NCBI RefSeq assembly: GCF_033958435.1
Contig: NC_134147.1
Location: forward strand, 47,548,001 to 47,612,000
Direction of reading: 5' to 3'
Length of the DNA stretch: 64,000 nt
DNA from: Carettochelys insculpta
Lineage: Eukaryota; Chordata; Testudines; Carettochelyidae
The position numbers were made by a program, and so were the translations under genes. Shown piece after piece: positions 33,961 to 45,334 of the stretch. How positions within the stretch are numbered: position 1 is the stretch's first letter; each line of letters opens with the position of its first letter. Below the pieces are notes generated by a model. That model made no database searches, had not been told where the DNA came from, and saw only the letters and a list, made by a program, of their open reading frames with translations.

Positions 33961-36859
33961 TTTTACCCACCACAATGAATAACTGCCAAAGCTGGTTTCT
34001 CCAGACATTGTCAGGCCCCTCATTGGCTCTGTTCATTTGCCACTAGACGGCGCCATACATTTTGGTGGGTTTCTTTTAAGCTTGCATGACTTTCTACAAA
34101 GTCACTGCCGTCTGTATCTTACTCTCTTCGCTGCCATGTGGTGTGCACATTTAGCTGTAAGCAATGAGAACAATCGTTGCTTCGCTTTGCTTTTATCCTG
34201 GGGCTTCTTGGCTCTGTTTGAGTCAATGCCTGACTAATCTGTAGTCAGAGTTGCATGCCAATGTTTGTTATGGATATATGTACTTGTGTGGTGGGATGGG
34301 GGTGTAAAGTTACCCCTCAAAAGACTGTGGGGAACCTTGTGTGTTTCATTACCCTGGAGCAGGCTGAGATTTTGGTGAAGCCAGAAGGCTGAACTTCCCT
34401 GTGCGACAAAAGCCAAGGCACCAGCTATATCAGTTCAGAACTGAAGCCCCCATCGCCAGCTACTTCTGTAACAAGCTGGGGTGTGCATCTCTCACATGAG
34501 CTTCAGATATGCTGCCTCCCTGTGCGCAATACTGAGCGCTGACCCTCAGTGCCCAAGGTTAGGGAGCAGTCAGATTTGCCCAGAAGGCAGTAATTTACTG
34601 CTTTTCTATTGCAAAATTCTCACTATGGTGCATTGGTTTGGGTGCACTGTTGTGGAAACTGTGCCCTCTTTGTGGGGAAGGTTAATTCCTTCAAGGCAGC
34701 CAAGTCACACATGATCCACTTGAGCAGGAAGTTGCAATGCTAAAATATACTCAATCCAAAATATCATACTCCTTGGCCTTCCCCCTGTCCCTTAGAGCTG
34801 CCAGAGTACCTCACACTTGTGCACTTGAGAACGCAGCCCAGCATGTACCATTGTGTATTTCTATTTCTGCAGACTTCCCAAACTGCTGACAGTGAAGGAT
34901 GATTTTTTAAATAAGCTTGTTCTTGCCATCTCGGAAAGCACTATGTTTTCACGAGGGCCTCTCTTGTGCCCAAGCTCTCATTTAGCATACAGCAAAGAGG
35001 TTTTTTTTTTTTTTTTTTAAAAAATGTGCAAAACTGTCTTCTGATCAGATAATCAGTTTACCTACAACTATTTGACGTTTCAAGGTCAGCAGGCCTACTT
35101 TTTGGAAGACTGAAAAGCCATGTGGCTGGGACCATGGTAGGTCAACAAGGGCAAATAAAAAGATGTTTCACAGTGGCTCACTTTTATGTTAATACCTGTG
35201 GGAAAAGGTAGCTGGACACATGACCGGGCTGAGGGGTGGGGAAGACAGAAATCCTATGATTCTCTCTCTTTCATCTTCTTGTCTAGTATTATTATTCCTC
35301 TGAAATAATCACAAGCATGACAATTGTTCCGAAGATTTTGCCAGGATTACAAACCCTTCATGGTACAAAGCTGTCTGTGGAATCAGTAGCTCAATCCTTG
35401 CTCTAAAGTGTCCATATAAAGACAACAGGAGAGATGGTGGGATCACAAGGGTTACTGTCCAAATCGATGGAAATAGTCATGGGTGAATGAACGTCCTCTC
35501 ACACCCTTTTTTGCCGCCTCCCTTTCTTTGCTTCTCCCTTACTGTCACTTCCTTCCAGCCTACTTCTTGCTCCTGTCTAGCCAGCTTCCCTCTCACCTTG
35601 AACTTCAGGATTTCCTTGAAGGATTTCACTCCCATCCTTCAGTCTTGGCTCTGGAGACAACACAAAATCACGTCCATCTGTTTCTTCAGCTAGGAGTAGG
35701 CAAGAGCCCATTAACTGCTTCAGACCAACCACCTCACCTGCTTTGCTCCTCTTTTTAGCTATCTGTTAAATGGAAATTCAGTGCACTTGGCACTTAAAGG
35801 GACAGATGTTTACAGAGCCACAGCTGGTTGGGTACATGTATATTAGGTGAAGATGCCAAGGCTGGTATGTCTCATGTCACTTTTAGCCCAGAATCCCATT
35901 TGGTGCCTGGAAACATCTTCATGCCTTGATTCAGTGGAGGTCATTATTGTCAACATACATGAAGGTTTTCCATTTTCATTTATGCATAGTAATAAAAAAA
36001 AATCCCCACATTTTGGCATCAGGGCTTAGGATTAGCAGTGACAAGGCTTAAGATAAGATGTTTTAAGGGCATTTGCTAAGTGAATAGAACAGCTAGTATG
36101 CCATGCAGTTATGTTAGCTTCCTGGATGGGCGGATTTGTGTTTAAATAGTATTACTATCTCATGGACAGCCCAGGTATAAAAGGAATCTTATTTAAAGAA
36201 AAGATAAATTGAGTTCCTTTCTGTTCTAGCACTAATCCGATGGTGTTAATTTTCTTTATGTTTATAGTGTTGATAAAACGATGGATATTGAACAGGAAAT
36301 GTCACTTTTCATTGTCAACTCACAGGGTCAAGGACAGACAATATTATGGGATTCACTTCACCTCAGAATTAATTAGGGATAATATACTTTATTAAGCTCC
36401 ATTGGTACTACATTTTACAGGGTACACATTAGCCAGCAAAAAAAAACCCACAACAGAACAATGCTTTAATGGAATAAGAAGCTCTTTGAAAGTCTTACAT
36501 CCCTTCTGCCACAGAGAATTCTGATCCCAGAATACTTCACACCAGGGCTGCAGCAGACGTGGCTCCAGCTGGGGGAATCTGGGGCACCACTGAGGCCGAA
36601 AGTCTCCAGTGAGACTCACCAGGGGCTGGATCTCACAGTGATTTTATCCATTAGCTGTTTACTGGGTGTGTGTGTTCTGGCTTAATGCTACCTTTGGCAT
36701 TCTCACAAGGCTGAAATCAAGAATACCCTATTTACTGCTTCCCTAGGTTTGCAGCTCAAGTGCCGCTGTCAGGGTTGATATGGCTGTCTGGTGCTTATGT
36801 TTGTGGGGTTGAAGGCTGTAGCAAGCTGTAACATAATGCTGGGAACTTGGTTGTACTAC
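33961..36859. other. Non-coding DNA, nothing recognised
   Basis: It includes T18 followed by A6 at 35001-35024. Plus frames at 35483-35758 and 34481-34714 have no domain. Confidence 0.4.
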
Positions 36860-38010
36860 AGGAATGGAGAATTCCATCCTGGCCCTCAGGCCTACTTACA
36901 TCTTTTTGCACCTTTTACGCTCATTGGGAAGGACAGGCCTAGGACCAATCCTAGTTGACTTATTCATAAATGATCTGGAGAAAGGGATAAACTATGAGGT
37001 GGCAAAGTTTGCAGATGATACTAAACTGCTCATGGTAGTTAAGACCAAAGCAGACTGTGAAGAACTTCAAAAGGATCTCACAAAACTGAATGATTGGGCA
37101 ACAAAATGGCAAATGAAGTTTAATGTGGATAAATGTAAAGTAATGCACACGGGAAAAATAACCCCAACTATACATTCAATGTGATGGGGACTAATTTAAC
37201 TACCACTAATCAGGAAAGAGATCTTGGAGTCATCATGGGTAGTTCTCTGAAAACATCTACGCAGGGTTTGGTGGCAGTAAAAAAAAGCAAACAGGATTTT
37301 AGGAATCATTAAAAAAGGGGTAGAAGGTAAGATGGATAATATCTTATTGCCCTTATATAAAACCATGCTACGCCCACATCTCGAATACTGTGTGCAGATG
37401 TGGTCACCTCATCGCAAAAAAGATATATTGGCACTAGAAAAGGTTCAGAAAAGGGCAACTAAAATGATTAGGGGTTTGGAGTGGGTCGCCTATGAAAAGA
37501 GATTAAAGAGACTGGGACTTTTCATCTCAGAAAAGAGGAGACTAAGTGGGGATCTGATAGAGAGATATTAAATCATGAGTGGTGTGGAGAAAGTGAACAA
37601 GGAAAATTATTTACTTGTTCTCATAATATCAGAACTAGAGGACACCCAATGAAATTAACAGGCAGCAGGTTGAAAACAAATAAAAAGAAGTTCTTCACAC
37701 AGCTCACAGTCAGAATGTGGGACTCATTACCAGAAGAGGCTGTGAAGGCCAGGACTGTAACAGGGTTTAAAAAAGAGCTAGATAAATTCATGGAGGTTAA
37801 GTCCATTACTGGCAATTAGCCAGGATGGTCAGGAATGGTGTCTCTAGCCTCTGTTTGTCCTGATGCATGGCAGGAGAGAGACTAATTGATTGATACCCGT
37901 TTGGTCCACTCTCTCTGGGGCACCTGCTATTGGCCGCTGTCGGCAGACAGGATACTGGGCTGGATGGACCTTTGGTCTGACCCAATATAGACCTTATTGT
38001 GTTCTCAGTT
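36860..38010 (+). mobile_element. CR1-L3-type LINE 3' half (sense)
   Basis: Sense copy of the family also present antisense at 18.13-19.25 kb. The 3' end at about 38010 reads 'gatactgggctggatggacc', 'tttggtctgacccaatatag' and 'accttattgtgttctc', the standard turtle CR1 ending. It is 5'-truncated near motif B. Confidence 0.85.
36864..37800 (+). pseudogene. CR1 RT remnant with intact FADD
   Basis: The first frame (36864-37184) holds the end of motif B (LGPILVDLFINDLEKGI) and FADD at 37008-37019, followed by DLTKLNDWATKWQMKFNVDKCKVMHTG. This is the CR1 palm and motif E region, well preserved. Frameshifts follow. The next recognisable block, 37332-37571, carries [34 protein letters not shown] and EKRLKRLGLF, then EKRRLSGDLI. 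The C-terminal end runs as FKKELDKFMEV-like codons near 37770-37800. Upstream RT motifs and the endonuclease are missing, so it is inactive, but its divergence looks lower than in the antisense copy near 18 kb. Confidence 0.82.
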
Positions 38011-38641
38011 TTTCTCAAGCAAACTGAAATGGCATTATTGTGTATTGGGGGAGCCACTGGTTTGATTCTCAAGGGTGGGGGGTGGTGCACTTGCATTTAA
38101 TGACATGGACAAGCCTCACTGGCATCCTTGGAAATTAAGAACATGCCGAAGTGGGCTGCTGTCGTGGGGCTAATGCTCTTGAAGTCTTGCCTTGTTCAGT
38201 CCAGCCTAGGCTGTGGCTTTGGAGACGGCACAGTGCAGCAACTGCCTGAACCAGCTGCAGTCTCCCCTGTAGTTTCTGCAGGTCATCGTCCTAGCAGATG
38301 CACAGCATGCCTCAAAGGTCATGCGACCAAGACTCAGCATCAAATTTGGTTTGCTGATTGGATTGTTAGCTGCCCAGGCCTGGTACTGCTGGGAAGTGCA
38401 ACTGAATGCTGGTCCCGGCCCTTCCCACCCCCTGCTTCTAAGGTGCATGGAGGAGGGAGGCAGTCTGCTCCATCATGTTACAGATAGCTCCCGGAGTGAA
38501 CCAGCCCTGCATCTCTGGGCAGGGAGTTGCTACCCCTTTTCTTTCCTGCTCCTTTCTGCAGCCTCTTCACGAGGGAATGAGAAAAGATGAGACATTCTTC
38601 CATGGGCCACAGGACATGCTGGGATTGTTACTGTGCTCAAA
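38011..38641. other. Non-coding DNA, nothing recognised
   Basis: Overlapping frames at 38128-38723 on both strands are mutual shadows without recognisable domains. Confidence 0.4.
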
Positions 38642-38649
38642 GGTGCAGG

Positions 38650-38986
38650 CAGAGATGGGAAAAGTACCCCCCAAAAGTTACCTGAGTAAAAGAACAGCTA
38701 CTTTGGGTGAGGGATGGAACTAAGTAAAAAAAACAAAGTGTCCTTCTGGAAAACCACTCAAGTAGAAGCACAAATGTGTTGCATCTTAATTGGACTCAAG
38801 TTTCCATAGGTTTCCATAGGGTGGCCGCTTTTCACTTCTGGATACTTGAGCACAATTAACATGTGAAAATCTTACACTTTTACTGATGTGGTTTTTCCAG
38901 AAGGACACTTTTACTTAATGACATTTCCTCCAAGAGTAGCTGCACTTTTACTCAAGTAACTTTGATGAGTACTTTTTCCACCACTG
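38650..38986. mobile_element. hAT MITE with perfect 8-bp target duplication
   Basis: Left terminus CAGAGATGGGAAAAGTAC; right terminus, read inward, CAGTGGTGGAAAAAGTAC. They differ at 4 of 18 positions. The element is flanked directly by GGTGCAGG at 38642-38649 and GGTGCAGG at 38987-38994, an exact 8-base direct repeat. Eight-base duplication is the hallmark of hAT transposition. The 337-base interior is partly palindromic ('acttgagcacaattaaca' against 'aattggactcaagt') and encodes nothing. It was mobilised by a hAT transposase supplied elsewhere. Confidence 0.9.
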
Positions 38987-38994
38987 GGTGCAGG

Positions 38995-40005
38995 GAAAGC
39001 TTCTGGCACCTGTCCCTGCCCTTTGCGGCTGGATGAGATCTGCTCACATTCTGGCCCGTAAACAGCCAGTGACATTCACTGCTCTGCTCCCAGCAAATCC
39101 AGTAGTTTGGCCTGCTCAGCACTGCCCTTTAGGGCAGGGGCTGATGGACTTGCTGGAGTGAGGAAGAAGGGCAGTTCTGCGCTCCTGGTAGGGGCAGGGC
39201 CTTGGGCAGAAGTGATTTAAAGTGCCCAGGGTGGTGCAGGTGTGGTGGAGTGGGGAAGATGGCACAGACATCCCATCACCTTCCTGAATGCCTGAGCATG
39301 GCGCAGGCATTCCCTGTCTCCTGGGCTCCGGAAGGTGCAGGCTTGTCTAAACACAGCTTTTGCATTGCTTGAATGCTATTGCATTAGCAGTTGGTAGAGT
39401 TCAAGTCCACAGCACCTTTGGGTGGGTTCAGTTATACTGGAAGAGAGGCGCTTGTGTCAGTGTAGCCAGGAATCACCATTCTGCGCACTTTTCCCCAGCA
39501 GAACAGGCCCATAGGTACGGAAGTGGATTTCCATTTTGGGAGGCACTGGGCCAGAGCATGTGAGGGACCTTCCCCACTCCAGCCACCCACAACCCCCTCT
39601 GGCCCTGGCGCTTTGATAGGGAAAGGGAGTCAGGGCGCGGGGGCTTGAACCACTCCACCTGACCAGTGCTGGGAAGTGGGGGAGAAGCCATCAACCCCAG
39701 TTCTCAGCAGGAGCCCCAGGCAGGCAGGAAAATACCCTGCTCCCACCAGGGGTGCCAGCCAGCCAGAGGGGGACAAGTCCCCACATGCTGATCCCACTCC
39801 TCAGCAGGAGTGGTGCAAGTCCCTCGGCCCCAAATCTTCTCTCCAACAGGAGCATGAGGTGGCCAGTGTGGGTGGGGCAGCAGGACCCCTCCAGTTGACC
39901 ACAGATACCACTAGCCTAGTTGCTAATCCACCATTGCATAGTAACGGGTTGTATTGCCTTCATTATATGGGTTTTCATTGTGCTATAATTATTTCAACAC
40001 ATTGA
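38995..40005. other. Non-coding, moderately GC-rich DNA
   Basis: Frames at 39473-39694 and 39676-40005 lack domains. A possible reptile repeat near 39530-39900 ('gtgagggaccttccccactc') could not be classified. Confidence 0.35.
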
Positions 40006-40356
40006 GGTCTTGTCTACACTACCACCCTCCTTCGAAGGGAGAATGGTAAGCAGGGTGGTGGGAGTTTATTAATGACGTGCTGTGCTGCATATGCAGCACT
40101 TCATTAAGCAAATTCCCCCCCACAGCAACTTCAGAGTTTTAAACTTTTGAGGAGTGAAGGGACTTTGAAGTTGCCCAGCACTTCGAAGTACCGGCGGGTG
40201 CACCACAGCTAGACACGAGCCCGTACTTTGAAGTTGCCGCGGGGGGGACTGTGCTTAATGAAGTGCTGCATATGCAGCACAGCACTTCATTAGTAAACTC
40301 CCAACACCCTGCTTACCATCCTCCCTTCGAAGGAAGGTGGTAGTGTAGACAAGCCC
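40006..40356. mobile_element. Long palindromic MITE, GTCTACACTA termini
   Basis: The two ends are GGTCTTGTCTACACTACCAC and, inverted, GGGCTTGTCTACACTACCAC. The arms continue inward for about 110 bases each with few differences (40006-40115 and 40247-40356), including 'cttcgaaggga', 'atggtaagcagggtg' and 'gctgcatatgcagcac'. The about 130-base centre is only weakly self-complementary. A single strand would fold into one long hairpin. No open frame. Confidence 0.85.
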
Positions 40357-41107
40357 AGAGACCAGCCCTAAGAGAGAGAGAGAGGGCAGCTAACACAGAC
40401 CTGCCCTGGAGGACGCTTCCAGATAGGTCATGGCACCAAGTACTCTGGCACATCAAGAGAAAACATGCTTCCTTTCTAAAGTGCCTAGCAAGAGACAGTC
40501 TGGCCTGAGGTGCTGGAGGTAGTGTTGCTGGGATGTGGCTTCCTCCGGTTTGATAGAAATGTGTGTCTCCTGTCAGGCTTTTAGAACCACCACTGTAACC
40601 ACATTTCTAGCCACCCACCCTCAGCATCCAGAGGGTGTTATGTGCTCCTGCTTGGGCAGTTCACCTCCTCCCTGCCTCCAGTTCACGTCCAACTCTTAGT
40701 GACCACCTAGTGCGAGATACACATGAAGGACCACCACAATGTGTGGCTGGAGGGTGACCCCCACATGAACAGGGAAGTCTGATGGACTCTGCTCCCCACA
40801 GAGTTAATGAAAAGACTCCCTGTGTCTTAAGTGGATACTGGATTGAATCTTCAATGCACATACGCATGGCCTTGTTCATGAAGCCCAGCAAAACTCATAC
40901 TGTTACATTTATTCATGACCTTGTGTGGTAGCTACAAAATGCCCAAATAGTGGGAAAAGATAACTACAATGGGACTTGACCTAACATGAGTCAATTTTAA
41001 TAAACTAAAGCTGAACAAGATCATCTTCATTGTATCTTTGTCTAGTTATGTTTAATTTTAACGTTCCCATTGTGGGGTTGGGTTTTTGTGTTTTCTATTT
41101 TGTTTTG
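40357..41107. other. Non-coding DNA, nothing recognised
   Basis: A short GA run at 40372-40384. No coding, RNA or repeat signal otherwise. Confidence 0.4.
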
Positions 41108-41215
41108 TTTTTTAGTGCAGCAGGGTTTGAACCTCTGACCTTTTGCACCAAAGCACAGACTTATAACACCTCTGCAAAACCAGCACTCAACCTGCTCGTA
41201 ACAATAGTAGAGTAG
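41108..41215 (-). repeat. Possible tRNA-derived SINE head
   Basis: The minus strand carries GGTTCAAACC (41133-41124), a near-perfect Pol III B box, followed by a 'ctgctgcac' tRNA-like 3' end. The region where an A box should lie (about 41165-41185) is degenerate. Too diverged to be a functional tRNA, as no full cloverleaf was found. Confidence 0.35.
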
Positions 41216-41299
41216 TATCTTTGCCTTGGCCAGTACAGGAGGACCTGGGAAGCGCCCTGTCAATGGATTCTATATTGACAGTTGCTGTCTAAATAGCAG

Positions 41300-41560
41300 A
41301 GCAGGCCGCTGGGCAAGGTGTGGGGGATGGTTGCATGCCCCAGGAAGGAGTGGGGCCCAGAGAAGCCAGCTCTCAGCACCTTTCAGATCATGGTGCCCTG
41401 CCCCCCACCTCCCCAGACATGCATAAGAGCCAGGGAAGTGCTCTGGCAGCAATTTAAAGAGCTGGGGGCCCCCAGGTCCCTTTAAGTCACTGGGCCCCAG
41501 GGCAGTTGCCCCCTTTGCCCTCCCCAACCCCCTGTTCATCAGCAGGCTTGGGACTGGGAG
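41300..41560. repeat. GC-rich reptile repeat, related to 28.85 kb block
   Basis: 'cagcaatttaaagagctggg' and 'aagtcactgggccccagggc', followed by 'agttgccccctttgcc', parallel 28857-28960 ('agcaatttagaagggtctgg', 'gcagttactcctttgccccc'). Frames on both strands over it have no domain. Confidence 0.5.
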
Positions 41561-42559
41561 AGGACATTGGGGCAGGGTGAAGTGAAGCAGGCCGCTGGGT
41601 TGCTTCAGTACCAGCCATCATGGTGAGTACAGAGGACAACTCATCCTGCCACCCGACAGTGGGCCTCTGACCCCAGATAATCCCCTGGGGTGCCCTGGGA
41701 CCCATGCATAGGATGGTTGAGGCAGCCACTGCAAGTTCCCCAACGTGCAGGATCCTACTCCTGCAGTGAGACCTTTTCTGTACGCAAGACAGACACCCCT
41801 ATCCCAATGGATCTTGGTGGGCAACTGTAAAGGCAGCTCTTTTTCCTTATAACTGTGCTAGTACAGGCATAATTCACACGCAGTGGGATCCTGCATCCCT
41901 ACTCAGAGACAGCCTCTGTTCAGTTCAGAGGGGTTTTCCCTGCCAAAAGAGGGCAGGGTCGTTCCGATGGAGTGGAGTATTTCCTATATAATGCCATGAC
42001 AGTGATTGACAAGAGATTAGACTCAGGTATGTTTCCCACATCAGCCCTGAAAACCAAAATCCCTCATCTCCTGTGAGGGACAGAGCAAGTTTTTGAAAAA
42101 GAGCGTGCAGCAAATTACGGGCAATAGGTAGATTTAGCTCTTTATACAAACCTTTCGTGGTGAAACAGCTTCCTCTCTGCAGAAAGGCAGTACCATTTAT
42201 ATAATGACTATTTTTCCTACTCAGCTCTGTGTACACTTCCCCACTCGCCCCATTGGTCTTCATTTTTACAGGGAATTTGGGGGTGTGTGAAAACAAAAAT
42301 ATTACCATTTTTAAAAGGCAAACGTGACAGTAGCACTCATGGGAAGATGTACGATGTAAGCTTAGTGACAATTTAATGGTGGGTAATCTATGAGATGTCT
42401 TCTCAGCTGCCCCTTTTTGGAGAAAGCATTTTGTTACACTGCGTAAATATATTCACCAAAACCACTGTACAGTAGAGACTGTTTTCTGTCTCTTGTAAAT
42501 TATATCATGGTACAGGAAGAAAGTGTGTGGTGTGTCTAAACAACAGAACTATTAATGTT
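41561..42559. other. Non-coding DNA with one long antisense frame
   Basis: A 148-codon antisense frame (41925-42371) begins MSLSLHRTSSHECYCHVC. No domain or family was recognised and its codon use shows no clear bias. It could be chance or an unknown gene. Confidence 0.3.
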
Positions 42560-42780
42560 GTCCAAAATCCAAATCAACATTAATTTTGCAATTATTTTTG
42601 TTTAAATTCTAAAAACAGGCTGCCGATTAATTATTGTCTTGTTGGCTTCTAATTACTGACGTCACATTAATTGCATTGGTTTGTTAATTTAATTTCTATC
42701 CAATGTTTTGCAAAAGAAACACATTTTCAAATAAGAAATACATGCATGTGACTTAAACTGTTAACTTTATTAGAGACAAT
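42560..42780. other. AT-rich candidate conserved non-coding element
   Basis: Repeat-free sequence with clustered homeodomain-type sites: 'gattaattattgtcttg', 'cttctaattactgacg', 'cacattaattgcattgg', 'gttaatttaatttct'. An ATF/CRE-like TGACGTCA sits at 42657-42664. It lies about 0.9 kb upstream of the candidate terminal exon. Evidence is motif density only. Confidence 0.3.
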
Positions 42781-43661
42781 AACAGTGAGATATGATTAAG
42801 ATGTCGCATAAAGGGCAAAATATATTAAAATACCATAAAGCCTCTACAGTTAAAATTTGGAGGTCTGGAGATGGAAATGTTACATTTCCACTAGCAACAT
42901 TAATTTGGTGACATGGTACGTCCCATATTTTGTCTGGCAGAGGCAACCATTTCCCTGTCTAAATCCAGTAGACCATGCAGTGAGAATACGAAAATGATGT
43001 CACAAATAGAGCTGAATGAATAATGGACTTTGTACTGCCGGGGAGAAATAAAATAAAGTTTTTTGGGAGAAACGATTAATCAAATTACTCTAATTCACAA
43101 ACATCTTCAGGCTTTCTCAACATCCCCCAGCCCCCAGATGCATTTTTGGTGACATTTCTGTTCACTAAAAAATATCTACACAGCTTTAGTTCAAAGGAGC
43201 TGGAGCTGACTTGGGCTCTACTCAACAGTGAACAGACACCACTGAACATGCTGGGCAGTGTACTTATTCAGTTGCTTACATCTTTTAAAAAAATGACAAT
43301 CCCAAAGACCCCCATAGACGTGTGGGATTTATCATTTATCCACATGAGGAAAGGGACTGGCATAGTTACAATGGAATAATTTTAAGGAACCATAACTCCC
43401 TGTGTGGATACTTTATTTCCCTATTCTTGCATTAGAGTGTCTGCCCCGGCATCAGACCAGCCCCACTGTAGTGCTATAACTATTCTGCCTTAACTGTATT
43501 GGTGAATTTTCCACTGCAGACATGTCAAGGCTGAGCTTCCAGTTGGTTTTATTCAGCTTTTAAATAAGTAGGGATTGAATGTTTTTCCACTGTGGCAAAT
43601 TGTTTTTAGTTTCTCTTATAACTCAAAATGTTTGTATAATTTCTGCTCACCCTTCCTCCAG

Positions 43662-43737
43662 AGGAATTCACCGTCAGGTGAAGTCCGACCCCATAGAAAT
43701 GATCAACTACAAAGGCAAATATTACAAAAAGTTCTGA
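43662..43737 (+). CDS. Candidate 3'-terminal coding exon of an unidentified host gene
   Basis: A textbook splice acceptor ('ttctgctcacccttcctccag', shown in part) ends at 43661. The next bases read, in one frame, GIHRQVKSDPIEMINYKGK followed by YYKKF and a TGA stop at 43735-43737. Third codon positions are strikingly C/G where a choice exists (GAC CCC, ATC AAC TAC, GGC, TAC, TTC), unlike the AT-rich surroundings. The alternative frames stop early or look random. A polyadenylation signal AATAAA lies 244 bases downstream (43981-43986). The exon is short (76 bases including stop) and its upstream exons are not visible. The basic, tyrosine-rich C-terminus resembles a secreted or extracellular protein tail, but I do not recognise the gene. 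Confidence is limited because 24 residues cannot be matched by eye. Confidence 0.45.
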
Positions 43738-43980
43738 AAAACTGATGTTGAAAGTTGGTGCTTATAAATGGAAGCTGTTTTGTTACCTTAATATTGGCTG
43801 CTGATAAATATTTATGCTAATAGGAGGTGTGTTTGGTGTGCTGTTAACATGGCTACTTTCTGTACACACACTATCCGTTTTGTTGCTTATTAGAGCTACA
43901 AGAATTCTGCCAAACATTAGCTAAAAGTGAGAACTAGGGGAATGTATACTTCCCTCTCCATGTCCACAACTCCCATTAAT

Positions 43981-43986
43981 AATAAA
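43981..43986 (+). terminator. Candidate polyadenylation signal
   Basis: Canonical AATAAA following the candidate terminal exon by 244 bases. AATAAA is frequent by chance in AT-rich DNA, so support depends on the exon being real. Confidence 0.3.
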
Positions 43987-44489
43987 ACTTTAATGAAAGT
44001 TATGTCATCACATCAAAGGGAGAAGCAAGCTCTTTCATCTCAGTTAAATCTTGTTCAAATAATTAATAAAAGTAGCTGTGGGGGGAAGGTAACTAAGAAA
44101 TTCCTTTCCCGACTGTTTGAAACTAAGTGCCCCTAAGGAACAGCTCCTAGAATCGAGGACACCAACAAATCTCATTTTAGAGGCCCCATTCCTGCCTCCC
44201 ACCAGCCTTGAATACGCTGCACGCTCACAATATGAAACATGTTATTGGCATTGCAATAGATAAGCCGAACAAAATCAAATAAAAAATCCCTGACAAGACC
44301 TGTCTTATGAAAATAATCATAAATCTCAGCCTGTGGTAGCTGCGCTGCTGCATTAAGAATTCAGAGCAGGGGCCAAGTCAATATAAGAAAGCAAAAAAAG
44401 TAAGTTGTCATTCCCAGTAAAGCTCCAAAGTGGTCGTGCTGCTCAGTGCACAGAGGCAGTGGGTGCGACTGTGACACTGCTCAAAGACT

Positions 44490-44586
44490 GGGCCTAGTTC
44501 TGCTCTCTGTGGCATCGGTACAAATCTGGAGCAACTCCCTCGATTTCTGAGAGATTCTGCTGGTGTCCGTGGAGAGGAGAATTTGG
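44490..44586. repeat. Short palindromic amniote repeat (copy 2 of 3)
   Basis: Starts 'gggcctagttctgctctctg' and ends 'gtggagaggagaatttgg', with 'cggtacaaatctggagcaac' inside. It parallels the known turtle/bird repeat 'gggccaaattctgctctcag' ... 'gatgagaatttggcc'. Related to copies at 13969-14050 and 56131-56211. Confidence 0.5.
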
Positions 44587-45334
44587 AACTCTGGTGCGAT
44601 TCGTTGCTCCCACAGGCTAATACTCAGCAGCCCACACTTTGTCTGATATTTGTCTAGTTTATTCAGTACAATAAAATTAGCTGCAAAGTCACTGCTCCCT
44701 GGTATTGGGGATCAAATCAGTAACATTTTTTAAAAGGTTCTTCAGTGATAGCGACTAGCCAGCATGCTGCTAGGTCACCCATTTACAAACTCCGCAGCCA
44801 GCTTTTTGTTCCCAGCCGTGACAGTAAGGCACTGCTAGCAGCATTCCCAAGACAGCCACGAACCTCAGCACAAAGCATTTCTGTAGGAGGCAGTGCCAAA
44901 AACCAAAGGAGAGGGGCCTTGTATGTTTTGCTAATAAGGAAGAGCAGCATGTTTGTACTACGGATTCCAACAACAAAAGAAATCTTTGCTTTGCTTTATC
45001 GCTTTTGTTAAACTGTTGGCTACCTGTGTGATCACCACCAGCCAGCCAGGAGTGCCCGAGGCTCACTCAGATTATCGGTTCACTTCATATTGTGAACATT
45101 AAGGACATTGATAGAGAACAAGAACCTGCTTCTCCTGCCCTGTTGCAAGTCCATGGATTTTTTTTTTTCAGGAAGAAAAGTGATGGATGGGAGGGAAGCA
45201 GAACTTAACGCAGTGAGGGGCAAAGCAACATTTTATTCAAAACGCATTGACGCCTTCTTGCAAACAATTTTCAATGTGAAATTCCTAGTATGTGTGACAC
45301 ATGCATGTGAAAATCGAGGCTGTTGTGGGATGCT

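Noticed and set aside
41108..41215. Possible functional tRNA gene on the minus strand
   Set aside because: Only the B box is good; no acceptor-stem pairing or anticodon loop could be drawn.
41925..42371. 148-codon minus-strand frame
   Set aside because: No domain, no codon-bias pattern; kept only as a note in the interval description.
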